Shown piece by piece: positions 47,523-59,986 of a stretch of DNA of 64,000 nucleotides. Location: contig OX359282.1 in the NCBI GenBank assembly GCA_947179155.2, positions 17,810,510 to 17,874,509 of the forward strand, written 5' to 3'. Each line of letters begins with the position of its first letter. Positions within the stretch are counted from its first letter, which is position 1. The notes under the pieces were generated by a model, which made no database searches, had not been told where the DNA came from, and saw nothing but the letters and a program-made list of their open reading frames with translations. The translations under genes and the position numbers were made by a program. Source of the DNA: Hedera helix (taxonomy: Eukaryota; Streptophyta; Magnoliopsida; Apiales; Araliaceae).

Positions 47523-50314
47523 CGTGACACCCCCAAATATGGACCCACACAGCCCATAGGCAGAATCCATAGGCAGAATCCAACAAGGTCTGGGCGTACA
47601 CTTGGGCGTCTAGACGCCGTGTACTTTGGCTGCCGAAACCTCTCTTACTAGTTTAGCCATAACTTTGTCATACGGAAACATTTTGAGGTAATTTTTGAGT
47701 CTACATTCATTAGAATTTCATGATCTACAATTTCTCTTTAGATCACAAATCCAAATTCCTAACGGAACTGTACTAAAAATGGCTCACAAGGACAGAGTGA
47801 AAACTAAAATCACAAATCTTTGGTTTTAAATATTCAAACTTGAATAAAATAAACTCTACACATCCAAATGACACCAACTTAGTGTTGTTGTCTTCATAAA
47901 TTCTTGTTTTACAATATTTTATGATTCAATCACATTTTTGAAAACGTTTTTGACAAGAAATTTAAGATCGAACCGCTTAGGGTTTCAAAACGCCCTATTT
48001 TGCGGTAAAAGCCATAACTTGCTTATTTCTTCAAAATTTTCAATCGTTCAAGTTAGGTTATCATCACAATACATAAACCTATCTTTCAAGACTCTTAGAT
48101 CATAAATATGACCCACACATCTCAACTCATAATCATCAACCTAGTTATTTAACTAATGTTTTTATCGGTAAATCTCTATATGCACATTTCTTCTAATTCT
48201 TTGCATACCACCTATATAAATATATGTATTAACTATATCAAACCATTAATATACCTATATATTATAGTTTTAGACTTCTAGATAATTAAAATAATTTTTG
48301 ATCGGTTAAAAATATATTTTGACTGTTTAAAACTTATATAAATTATAAAAATACACTAAGGAAGAGTTAGAACACTTTTCAACCTCTTGGATTTGAATGT
48401 TCTTCTTCTTGATCTTCTTGATCTACCCAAAATAGCTATCCTTCTTGATGTGAACTTGGTAAGGACTCCTCCTTGACTATCCTCTAGCACTTTTCCTTGG
48501 TGGATCTTTTTAACTCTCTCAAATGAGCTCTCACTTCTCTCTAAAATACTTCTCTCTCTATAACCTGGTGAAATGAACAAATGACCAAACTTTTCCAAGC
48601 CTTGGTGATGAGTTCTATTTATAGGACTCAACTAACCTCACTTATCATCCACTAATCAACTAACATAGGTGAATTAAAAGGTTAATCCATGCTTACTATT
48701 ATAGTGAATGACTACTTGATGGACTTGGTGATTGACCAAGTGATTGACCACCATGAATGACAATTTTGATTGACTAGGGTGGTTGGGTAGTTGGTGAGCA
48801 ATTCACCCAACACTTAACCCACATGTGGTTAACTCTCATAAGACCTATGGTTAAAGTACTACAGTTAACCTTGGTCACTTAAAACTCAACCTTAGTTAGG
48901 GCTCATCTTATTTATATATCTCACAACAACTAACCACAATGTGGTTAATTCTTTACATTAAAATGACCTAGGTTGGTTCACTCACCCAACCATGGTCTAA
49001 ACTCATCAATTAAACATAAACACATCTTTCACCAAATAACCCAAGTAGGGTTAATGCTCTATAATCAAGTATACATACATATCTAACATTGGTTAAGATT
49101 TTATTTTTATTACCACTTTAGGGTTAATAAGAATCCCAACAATTGTTAGTTCTCTAAAACATAAATTCATAAGAATTGATCATCTTTATTGACTAGGGTT
49201 GGTGAACCATCTATTGGTTAATTCATTTAACCAACATTGGTTAACTCTCTACCAATTCATATACTTACTACATATATATCTCTAGATATTCACCAATAAT
49301 CTTTTATTTAAATTACATCATAGCTTGAATTGACCAATTTAAATTGAATGCAAGTAACATACATTTTTACTCAATCTCCAAGTGGGACCCCATGTTTGGT
49401 CAACACTCCACTTTTTTTTCCTTTTTTTTTATTATATATATATATATAATACATGCATATATATAATACATGCAATTTCTACTAACAATTAACCACGGTA
49501 TGTAACAATACTTGAATTTATTCTCCCAACATATTGACCAGCATTTCACTTTTAAATTTGGACTCAATATTTGGGCTACTAGTTTATTTTGCATTGAGCT
49601 CCCTTATTTAATTATTTGGGCTACCCAACACAACTCACACATCTTTATAACTTGGGCTAGGTAATTAATTTAATTGGACTACCACCACATTATATACAAT
49701 ACTTGCCAACATAATTTAATTGGACTTATATTAATTACCTCTTGGACTATAATCAACATAACATTTGGGCTTATTATTTAATTACCCACCTTCAAGCAAA
49801 TATTCTCATATTGGGCTTGTTTCAAATCCATTAATGGACTCTATACAACAACTTAATAATTAAGTTAATTACTTAATTAATTAACTTCATAATATTGTCA
49901 TTCTAGACAACCATTCTAATTTTTCTATAACTTTAACTCTTAACTAATATAATTAACCTAGTTAATTATATTTCATGACTTTCCTTCTTACACCATATTT
50001 AAACTAATTAATTTATTAGCTTAATTGAGTATTAACTTACTTATCCTCTTATTTGGCTAACAAGCACACTTTAGGTATATACATATATATATATCCACAT
50101 TCACTTCTCAATTGAATTTATTTCTTTAATAAATTCTCTACATGCATCAATACAATATTCTTACATTTAATTTCTAACAAATAAATTATGTAAAAAAAAA
50201 ATGTTCACCCATTTTCCACACATCTCACTTCTACAACTCTAGGTTTTAAACCATAACCTTTAATTTATATTTAAAATCTTATTTACAAATCTTGTAAATA
50301 TCAGGGATATTACA
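47523..50314 (-). repeat. Composite LTR A (outer left)
   Basis: 2,792 bp starting CGTGACACCCCCAAAT on the plus strand (TG end mutated) and ending GGATATTACA. Only the two ends resemble the array LTRs; the middle is different, with many short GGTTAA-type phrases (about 48640-49280). No polypurine tract is seen between it and the adjoining pol. A minus-strand frame at 48356-48631 has no known domain. Confidence 0.75.
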
Positions 50315-52196
50315 AACCTAGACTTCATTTCAGATTCTAACTCCCAGGTCATTTCCTCAATATCTTGGTTCCTCCATAAAACCTTAACTTGAGGTATAAT
50401 CTTTGAGCGTAGGATCTGCTCCTTCTTATCTAGGATCTTAACTGGTATCTCCTCGTACGTTAAATTCTCTTCTATAACGTCCGGTTTTAACTTAATGACG
50501 TGGTTTAGGTCCTTCACATATTTACGTAACATAGACATGTGAAAAACGTTATGGATGCGAGACATACTTGGTGGTAGGGCTAGTCTGTAGGCTACAGTTC
50601 TTACTCGATCGAGGATTTCAAATGGGCCAATAAATCAAGGGTTTAGTTTTCCTCTTTTTTCGAATCTCGTAACTCCTTTCCAATGAGAAACACATAAGAA
50701 TACATGATCTCCGACGTTGAATATCTCGTCTCTCCGATGAAGATCATCATAACTCTTTTGTCGTTCTTGTGCAATCTGTATCTGTTGTAGGATCATTTGG
50801 ATCTTTTCTGTTGTCAAGCGTACCAACTCGGGTCCCAACAATTTTACTTCTCCTACCTCATTCCAACATACTGGAGAGCGACACTTCCTTCCATATAAAG
50901 CCCCGAATGGAGTTATACCTATACTTGCTTGGTAACTGTTGTTGTAGGAAAATTCAACCAATGACAAGTACTTATCCCAACTTCCTTCTAGTACACAAAG
51001 TCTCAAAAGATCTTCGAGGGTCTGGATCGTCCTTTCCAATTGTCCGTCCGTTTGAGGATGGTATGCAAAACTGAATCGTAGCTCAGTGCCCATAGCTTTT
51101 TGTAGACTGATCCAAAAGTGTGAAGTGAATCTAGGATCTCGATCAGAAACTATGGAAACTAGCATGTCATGCAATCTCACAATCTTATTTATGTATATGC
51201 TGGCAAGACGCACAAGGGAAAAGTTTTCTCGTATAGGCAAGAAATGCGCTGATTTGGTCAATTTATCTACGATCACCCAAATTGCATATAAGCCTTGAGA
51301 AACGTTGGAAAGACCCGTCACGAAGTCCATATTAATGTGTTCTCACTTTCATTCAGGAACCTCAAGTGATTGCAATGGACCCTTAGGTACTTGACGCTCT
51401 GCCTTGACACGTTGACAAGTTATGCACCTTGAGATAACCTCAGCAATCTCCTTTTTCATATTATTCCACCAAAATGTATGTCGAAGATCACGATACATCT
51501 TGGTACCTCCTGGGTGGATTGCAAACGGTGTGTTGTGTGCCTCCATCATGATTTTATGCTTTAATTCAGGATCGTTAGGAACATAGAGTCGAGAGTTAAC
51601 TCGAAGTATTCCTTTCTCGTAGATTCTTGCTTCTGGAATGGCACCGTCTTGTATTTTCTTCATCATGTTCATCAGTTCCGGATCGGTAGCTTAAGCAGCT
51701 TTAATTTTATCGATTAAAGCCAGTTCAACTCGCACGTGAGCAATCTTCGAGTGGGTCCCTAGTGTCTTTAGCTCTATCTCCATCTTTTACAAGTCGTACA
51801 GAATACGCTTTTGTATTGTCAGCAGTGCACTTGTACTCGCATAAGATCTTCTGCTCAAAGCGTCAGCTACAATGTTAACCTTTTCCGGGTGATACTGGAT
51901 TGTGTGGTCGTAATCCTTCAACAGCTCAAGCTAACGTCATTGTCGCGTGTTGAGTTCCTTCTGGGTGAAGAAATACTTGAGGCTTTTATGATCCGTATAG
52001 ATATCCACTTTCTTTCCGTACAAGTAGTGTCTCCAGATCTTCAACGTGAAAACGACTGCTGCCAACTCTAGATCATGAGTAGGATAATTTTTCTCATAAT
52101 CTTTGAGTTGTCGAGAAGCATAGGCTATAACCTTTCCATGTTGCATAAGAACGCAACCTAGACCTTTGCCTGAAGCATCGCTATATATAACGAATT
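50315..52196 (-). pseudogene. Chromovirus pol fragment: RNase H, integrase, chromodomain
   Basis: Minus strand, Tekay/Del type. The RNase H part begins at the junction (VIYSDASGKGLGCVLMQHG) and runs to TDHKSLKYFFTQ. The integrase HHCC finger reads HPGGTKMYRDL to CITCQRVKAE. The DDE residues lie in NMDFVTGL, VSDRDPRF and TDGQLERTIQ. The C-terminus has HMSMLRKYVKD and VKVLWRN, a chromodomain-like tail seen in this clade, and reads on into the LTR to 50260. RT, protease and gag are missing. Stops occur before NMDFV, after GKLNP and elsewhere, several at places where Trp is expected. The 5' side is fused directly to LTR sequence at about 52196. Confidence 0.9.
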
Positions 52197-54649
52197 CAAC
52201 CTTTGGTCATAATCATACCAAACAACAGTTCATCTTTGCACTACGGGCCAAAGAGAACATTCACCACGTGTCATAAGAGACACCGAACAGATGTATCTCC
52301 TTTAACCTATTATATCGCCTTTAACCTATCATTTGTTCAACAATTATATCGCATTTGTGCCCCCGGCCACAGATATTCACAACAACTTGATTTTTGATGA
52401 TTAGAATGATATAAATGATGAACAGAAGAAACAAGATAAACAATAAGTATCAGAAGTTTACTTTGTGCATATTCAAATAATGTCCAAATTGTCAACATGG
52501 TGTGGAGTGAAATTCAAAAATGATATTCAAGATCCACAGTTCAGAATAACGGTTACAGTTCAATAGAAATGTTCACGTAAATAAGAAAATTCAATTGAAA
52601 TGATGAAGTGCAACTATTATGGAACATATAATATTTTCAGGAATTATAGAAACAATATTTCCATAATAAGTTTCGATTTAGGAGTATGAAAGAAAATAAT
52701 ATCCCTTACTGTAGCAGGTTTGATTAACAAAAGGTGAAGAAAATTAATATCCCTTACCATAGTAAGTTTGAATAATGGAAGATGAAAAAGATGGTATCCC
52801 TTATGAGTATAAAGAAAAATAATATCACTTACGAATATGAAAGAAAATGATATTACAAACGAATATGGAATAAAAGTGTCATATGATAATTCGTGTAGAC
52901 AAATTATTTTCACACGAGACAAATAAAAAGAGTTATTCACCAACAGACGGTAGTCCGCACAGTAAGGTTATTCCCACAATTTAATAAAATTTAAATATGA
53001 AGAGTTATTCACCAAACAGGCGGTAATCCGCGCCGTAAGGTTATTCTCAGAGATTAATAAGGAATGATACGATAGGTTATTCACCAACATGCGGTAATCC
53101 ACGCCCTAAGGTTAGTCCCACAATTTAATACATGAAAATAAATGACACATCTTATGAGTAAGAAAGAAACGATATTATTTTCGAGAATCAAAGAATGATA
53201 ATCCCTTCCAGTAAGAAAGAAAATAATATCCATTTATGATGATGAAAGAATGATACCCCTTACCGTAATAAATTTAAGAGTGTGAAAAGAATGATATTCC
53301 TTACCTTATGAAGTGACTGGATATTGATAAAAATGAGGTTGATCAACCTATATATTTATAATAAAATTAGTAATTTTCACATATAAATTTCAAGGTGTCT
53401 GATAACTCATATATTATGAACTATCAAAATTATATATATTTAACATAATTTTTGTAGTATAATATAACAACTTTAAAATAGTTTTTAAAATAATATTCCA
53501 AAATAAATCTTCCAAAGAAAGCTTTTAAAAATGAACCTTCTCAAAGAAGAGTCTTCTAAAGAAAGATTTGTGAATACCGTGAAAAATAGGAATTTATGAA
53601 ATTATTACTCTTTAATAAAAGACTTACTTGAAAATTTCCTGCACTCCTTTTGGCTTTCAAACACTCAAGATAACCTTACTATTCTCAAAGAAAACTCATA
53701 AAATTCTTATATAAAAATTTTATGTTTTAGGTGTGATTTTTCTATTCAGCTAAACAAGTTATTTATAGGAGAAAATAGGCTACTATGCGCGGTAGGTGAA
53801 CTGAAAAAATTCAGTAGAGGCTGCTGAGCAGCCTCCACCAACTCTTCAGCAAATTCTCATATTTCTCACATTTCATGTGGGCCCCACCAACGGGTCCACA
53901 TGTTTCTTACTATTCACGTTACTATTCACATAAAATAATAATTAATAAAAAAAAATTTAATAAATTTTTTTTATTTATTTATTCTTCCTATGGGTCCAAC
54001 ATATAAAATAAAATAATGCTACAACAATAATTCAACTATAATGTAATAAACACGTTACAGATTATTATTAATTTAATAATATAAATTACAGTGTATTTGC
54101 TACTGTGACAATTATTAGGTTCAATAATTTTAACTACAGTGCACCAATAATTATTAAGCCAATGATATGAAATACAGTGTAATGACAATTATTAAATCAA
54201 TAATGTAAAATATTGTGCAACAACAATTATTGATGAATATTGTGCAATGACCACATTATCAGATCAATAATATGAGATACTGTGCAATAGCGTATGCTAC
54301 AGTAAAATACCATAAATTACCGTATGCTATCACCGGTATTTTAACAGTTAAAAGTGATAACATCGTTGACTATTTTTATTTAAAAATGTTACTTCTGTCA
54401 TTTTCTATATCCGACAAATATTCTGTTGTGGGGTCCACCAATAATTAGTTATTTCGGCGCCATCGTACGACCCGAATATTCCTCGACAAAACGAATACTT
54501 CCCAACAAAACGAATATTGTCCGACAAAATAAAATTTGCACATAACATCCTTAACTTTTAATTTTGTCAATTTAACCACTTATTGTTTTAGAAAAAATAT
54601 ATATGAGGAAAAATTAAATTTTATATTTCATAAAATTCGGGGTCTTACA
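52197..54649 (-). repeat. Composite LTR B (truncated)
   Basis: Closely follows the array LTR from its last 97-bp unit to the GGGGTCTTACA end, but lacks the first roughly 840 bp. It has an extra stretch (about 52700-53280) with repeated phrases such as AATATCCCTTAC and GTTATTCACCAA. It is joined to pol at its truncated end, so a deletion has removed the intervening sequence. Confidence 0.85.
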
Positions 54650-54719
54650 ACCTCCCCTCCTTATGAAATTTTGTCCCCGAAATTGACGTACCTGGCATTT
54701 CGAAGAGGTATGGATACCT
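54650..54719 (-). other. Composite short interior with polypurine tract
   Basis: 70 bp matching the start of the 282-bp array interiors, including AAGGAGGGGAGGT next to LTR B. The primer-site half is missing. Confidence 0.75.
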
Positions 54720-56761
54720 TGTGATGACCCCAAATCCGGGTTCCTTGAACCTCGAATCCGGTTCAACACGAGTACAACTTTTTCCTTATTGTTCATGAAT
54801 TACAACAATATTATAATTGATAAATAACCATTTATTTACAATTTTACAATATCTCTTTCTATTCCAGAATCGAAATCTTTATACATTCCTAGTATGTCGT
54901 AATATCATACATGATACGACATTCTATTACAATCAACTTATGTATTTAACACTCATATAACATACCAACTAAAGTCTTATAGTACACAATCATTTACCTG
55001 TCCAATTCAGACTAATATCTACAAAAAATACTTAGATCTTCGGTGAAAGTAATATGCTTTCCTGTTCCTTGATCTTTATCGAGAACTTTAAATAATTTGC
55101 ACTATCTGAAAATGTTGGTTTAGGCAAGAGTGAGCACGACGGCTCAACAAGTCTAACAGATAGCACATAACACATAGTTCATGTTTATACATGCTTCTCA
55201 TGCTTCATACATTACATTATATGAATGCATCATGCTTCTTATGCTTTGCATTTATTCATGCAACATACTGATCATGCATTGGAATGAATACATGACATAC
55301 AGTTCAACTTATTCAATTAATTCAGGCTTTCTATCATATAGAATCAACACACCTCATATGGTTACACAAAAATATATTTAATTCAAATTCTCACATGCTT
55401 CAAGTGCACACACAACAGTTATACACATAGCAACAATATCTGAAAAACTTGACTGGTTCGCTTCTACCGTTTACGCCTATTTGCGTCTTTTGTTCAACCT
55501 ACAATTTATATATATAATTAACATAATTATTAGATGCAATGACTATTACTTAGTCTTTATATAAGACTAAAACTTTAAATTATTAACTCTTAAGATGTCC
55601 GATAAACAAACCCTTAAATTCCGGACAAAAATCCTAGCCCAAATACAGTTCGGACATAACAGGTACGCTTAACTAACTTACGCTTTCACTATACGTTCAT
55701 CGTACAACCCACTTTTATTAAGTTGTCTATTTACATCGGTTAAACATTCTTCTTTTATATAACTTAATGATTTGGACATTTAATAATGTACCAAATACCC
55801 CAAGATATTATCTACCTTTGATAATATACAACTACATTCAAATATTATTAATCATTTAATAATATTTTACTCACTTATTAATATTATTAACCATTTAATA
55901 ATATTTTAATCACTTATTAATATTATTAACCATTTAATATTATTTTAATCACTTATTAATATTATTAACCATTTAATAATATTTTAATCCCTTATTAATA
56001 TTATTAACCATTTAATAATATTTTAATCACATATTAATATTATTATTCATTTAATAATATTTTAATCATTTACTAATATTATTCAAAATTTAATAACTTT
56101 TTAATCATATATTAATATTATTGATCATTTAATAATATTTTAATAATCTTCAATCAATACCAATAGTTAACATTTTAATTGTGTTAACCTTAATCTTTAA
56201 CTTAAACATTTAGCTATCATTTAATCACTAATAGACTCTCTTACAATAGCTTATCTTTTGTTAAGTTTTACAATGCCTGACAAGCGAAACTTTCAGTTCC
56301 GAACAAGTCTGGATTAAAATTTTAATTTTTTTAAAAAGCGCGGGCGTCTAGACGCCGCCCCAAAGCCTTTCTGGGGATGTGCTATTGTAGAATACTGTGT
56401 GCTACAGTAAAATACCATAAATTACCGTATGCTATCACCGGTATTTTAACAGTTAAAAGTGATAACACCAGTGACTATTTTTATTTAAAAATATTTCTTC
56501 TGTCGTTTTCTATATCCTATATCCGACAAATATTTTGTTGTGGGATCCACCAATAATTAGTTATTTCGGCGTCGTCGTATAGCCCGAATATTCCTCGACA
56601 AAACGAATATTTCCTAACAAAACGAATATTGTCCGACAAAATAAACTTTGCACATAACATCCTTAACTTTCAATTTTGTCAATTTAACCACTTACTGTTT
56701 CAGGAAAAATATATATGAAGAAAAATTAAATTTTATATTTCATAAAATTCGGGGTCTTACA
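54720..56761 (-). repeat. Composite LTR C (outer right)
   Basis: 2,042 bp starting TGTGATGACCCCAAAT. The last 390 bp match the array LTR; the rest differs. It contains about seven copies of a roughly 39-bp AT-rich unit (TTATTAATATTATTAACC) at about 55860-56140. The LTR ends at 56761, next to the AAAGA duplication. Confidence 0.82.
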
Positions 56762-57434
56762 AAAGAATATAATTAAAATAAAACCAATTTTAAAATATAA
56801 AAAAATATTATTATGTAACTTGAAATAACATACTTTTTCTCTGTTATTTAACCTAATCTTGTACCATTGATCAAACAATACATCTTCAAATTGGGATGGC
56901 ATACCCATGCAAACATTGGGAAAAACAGAAACACCAGTGCGTATCTTTGAAGGAACCACATCAGAACCAGATGAAGCAGCAGAACCAAACCTCATTGTAT
57001 ATGGACTTCTGAAAGCCTCACTCTTCGAAGAAGCACGAAGCGATCTAACAAAAGGTTTGGAGGCAATTCTCTCCACTTCAGCACAATGAATTATATCCTG
57101 AGTAGTTAAAATCATTTCATCGAGCACCGAACTATTTTATTCCTCAAATTTACCCACCTTTATAAATTTAGAAAAAAGGCCACAAATAAAATTAAAATTT
57201 CAATTACAAATTACAAACTGACTGTGCAGTAACATAAATAATATAATAAAGTAACCAATCCGACCTATAAAGGTAACTGAATTTGAAAACAACACTCACC
57301 TCAGTAGGAGTATAAACAACAATCTCTTTCCCAAAAGACTGGTTAAAAAAATCATAAGTTGGATTGTCATTCTTCATGCCAATCTGTAAAAAAATAAATA
57401 AATCAATAATCAATAAAAAAATAGCGTATAACAA

Positions 57435-57443
<9 letters not shown>

Positions 57444-57496
<53 letters not shown>
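57444..57496. repeat. (AT)n microsatellite
   Basis: A pure AT dinucleotide run of about 26 units in an intron of the Ulp1-like gene. Confidence 0.95.
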
Positions 57497-57499
<3 letters not shown>

Positions 57500-59208
57500 T
57501 AACCTTTTAATAATCTCCACCACTGTGGTCGCCACCCGTATCACCAACATCATCATATGTTTTTAAATCACACTGTTTTGCATCGTCTGAACCATTACCT
57601 ACGTCATCAGCCTCATCAGATTTAGCATCACCATCGAACCCATTACCATTACTTTGATCTTCCGAACCATCAGCATCTTCGCGACCATCATTCACACCGT
57701 AACTAACATCAAGGCGGCCACCTAAATGCTTTCTCAACATCCTACTGATATCCCTGCAAATCTCGATACGGAAAACACGTAATTCTTCCTTCAAATCAGC
57801 CCCCAACTCCTCAATGCCATTCTTAACTTCATCCAACTTCTTCTCCAAAGGGCTTACACGTGCATCGATAATTTTTTTTACATTAGAGAGTAAAAAATCC
57901 AAATCTCCACCCTTTGTGTTTTTATCCTCTTTTATATTTATATAATCAACATTAGACCCACCATCGTGTCCATGTGAAAACTGAAAACCACCTAAATCCA
58001 ACTGATCATTCTCATCAGCCGTAGGAATGAGCATTTGAATTTTCAGTTGAAACAAAATTTGAACAGTAAATATAGAACCTTTAAAATATTGAACAACTAA
58101 AATAAACAAAACAATACAAGAAAAACAAAAACTTGATATTAGTAACCAACTGTAGACATAAAGGTAACCAAACACAATATAACCGGTAACCAACATACCT
58201 ATCCAGAACCAAAAACTAGAGCATTCAACTTGTCAAATGTAGGAGCCTTCACTAATTCCTTCCATCTAAATAATCTAATTTCTGACTTAAGATCATCAAT
58301 ATATAAACACTGCTCATTCCTGACCTTCTTGGAAAAAAACTTGGAAAACATAGGGTAATCCATTTAACTAATAATATCTACAATAATTGTCCTTGTAAAA
58401 ATTATAAATAACACACTCATTCCTGACCTTCTTTAACTGTCCCTTCACAGCTACGGATAACGAATTTTTCGTCTGTTCGAAGGCAAATTTCCCATAAGGA
58501 TAACGATCAAAGTCGCCATAAGATAAAAAGTTAAGCAATACCTCATCCACATGATTTTCTAAAACAGTAGCTAGTATGAAATTGAATACCAGAAATATAA
58601 TAGACATCCTGAGAGCCTCCTCATCATTATCAAATACAGCCCCACGATATATTTTTTCGATACTTGAATGGGTAACAACCTCGTCTCCAAAAAACTTTGC
58701 TACTAACTGATTTTCTCTTCCCTTGAATGCAGAAATGTCCTCATCTCCTTTCCAACGCAAACCAGAAATTAAACAAAATTCGGATAACCCAAATCTTACC
58801 CTATTCTCACTAAATAAAAATCACATCGCCCCCTTATTCCTTTGATAAACTTCTCTAACCAAAGCCTGATGGATTAACTGTGAAAACATTTGCATCCCAC
58901 CAACGTTTATAAATTTCCCAAAACATGTCAATTGAAGCTGTTCCAATTGATTTACAGTCAATTTCTTTGTGATGACACTAGGCACTTCCATATCAGACAT
59001 ATAAATGATTTTTGCAGTGAAATTGCGTTGGCGCTCGTTGTAATATAGATCCCAAAACTGCATATACAATACATTAGAAAAAGGAAAAAAAAGGCTTACA
59101 CCAGTATCCACGTATATAAGAATTATTAACCAAAACACAATCATCAGGTTTCAAAAATCAATTTAAAATAACATTCTTGTGATATAACACGGATATGTTT
59201 AGACAAGA

Positions 59209-59561
59209 ATGTGTTTAGACAAGTGATCATTACATTAACAAGAAATTAATCTTGTCTCAGTTACTGTTAACAAGAAAAAAGTGGGCCAACTTTATGTCCA
59301 CTAAGTTAGGCTTTTAGGTGATAGTTACATAATTACATTCATACAGATTGATAGAAGTTAAGAAATTACTAAAAATAAGCTATGAAATATGAACACAAGA
59401 AAACTTAGAAGGACCTGTTTGCAAATCATAAGAAGAGATTAGTTGTCTCCCTATCTGAATTTCTTATTTTTCAATGAAAATCTAGTAAAAATTTGGTTTG
59501 AAAGAATTCTATTCCTGTAAAGACTTGAACCAACACATAATGATCACTTGTCTAAACACAT
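59209..59561. mobile_element. MITE-like inverted-repeat element in a DUF1985 gene intron
   Basis: 24-bp perfect inverted repeats, starting ATGTGTTTAGACAAGTGATC, at 59209-59232 and 59538-59561 bound 353 bp. A partial extra copy of the arm lies just outside on the left (59194-59208). It sits between exons 1 and 2. No clear target duplication is seen, so the superfamily is open. Confidence 0.65.
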
Positions 59562-59986
59562 CAGTAACCAAAATATAGCAGCACCATTTTCCCAAACAGA
59601 ATCCCAAGTAGCTAAAAACAACTAAGTATTCCTTATTTTTAAAAACAATTTAAATATCACACATTGAGAAGCTTTTGTCGGGGGATAATATTCGCGCTAG
59701 AAAATTTTTCTTCAACTTCATTACCATCTTTGTCTGCTGGAACTTCAAAATCAGAATCCGAATCAAGCATTTCCTTGTGCTCCTTTAACACACTTTTCCC
59801 CAATTTTTTATCCTTCAAAGACAATTTAAAAACTCCCTTCTTCCCCTGGTTAGGGGGCTTGACCACGCCATCCTCCACAGTCTTCTTCCCATGACTACTA
59901 TAATCATCCTCTCTACTTCTTTTCCTCTTCCCATCATTTTTCTTAACAATAATCCCCCTAACATTCTTCCTCGTATTAACCATCAT

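Larger units (their letters stand above)
47523..56761 (-). mobile_element. Rearranged chromovirus composite inserted in the Ulp1-like gene
   Basis: A perfect AAAGA duplication (47518-47522 and 56762-56766) flanks 9.2 kb. On the minus strand the order is LTR C (54720-56761), a 70-bp interior, truncated LTR B (52197-54649), pol fragment (50315-about 52196), LTR A (47523-50314). LTR ends are of the TGTAAGACCCC / GGGG-GTCACA type, as in the array at 24513-33606, but the three LTRs belong to different subfamilies. The outer duplication says the two ends were delivered together, or that two insertions recombined. The structure is not that of a simple element. Confidence 0.8.
56840..59986 (-). pseudogene. 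DUF1985/Ulp1-family gene, N-terminal and middle exons
   Basis: Minus strand. Exon 1 starts at an ATG at 59984-59986 and encodes a basic, Lys-rich N-terminus (MVNTRKNVRG, KRKRSRED) that looks like a nuclear signal. Exon 2 (from about 59064) has the DUF1985 pattern: CFGKFINVGGMQMFSQLIHQ, a TGA at about 58823, NRVRFGLSEFCLISGLRW, FDRYPYGKFAFEQTKNSL, then LNGLPYVFQV. The next exon (about 58050-57507) is an acidic coiled coil ending in Asp/Gly repeats. Two shorter exons follow: NPTYDFFNQSFGKEIVVYTP (57302-57385), and 57127 to about 56840. The C48 half lies beyond the composite element. Related proteins are carried by Kaonashi-type and VANDAL MULEs. Confidence 0.72.

Noticed and set aside
59187..59570. 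8-bp target duplication for the MITE-like element
   Set aside because: The flanks outside the inverted repeats do not match, so no superfamily was assigned.
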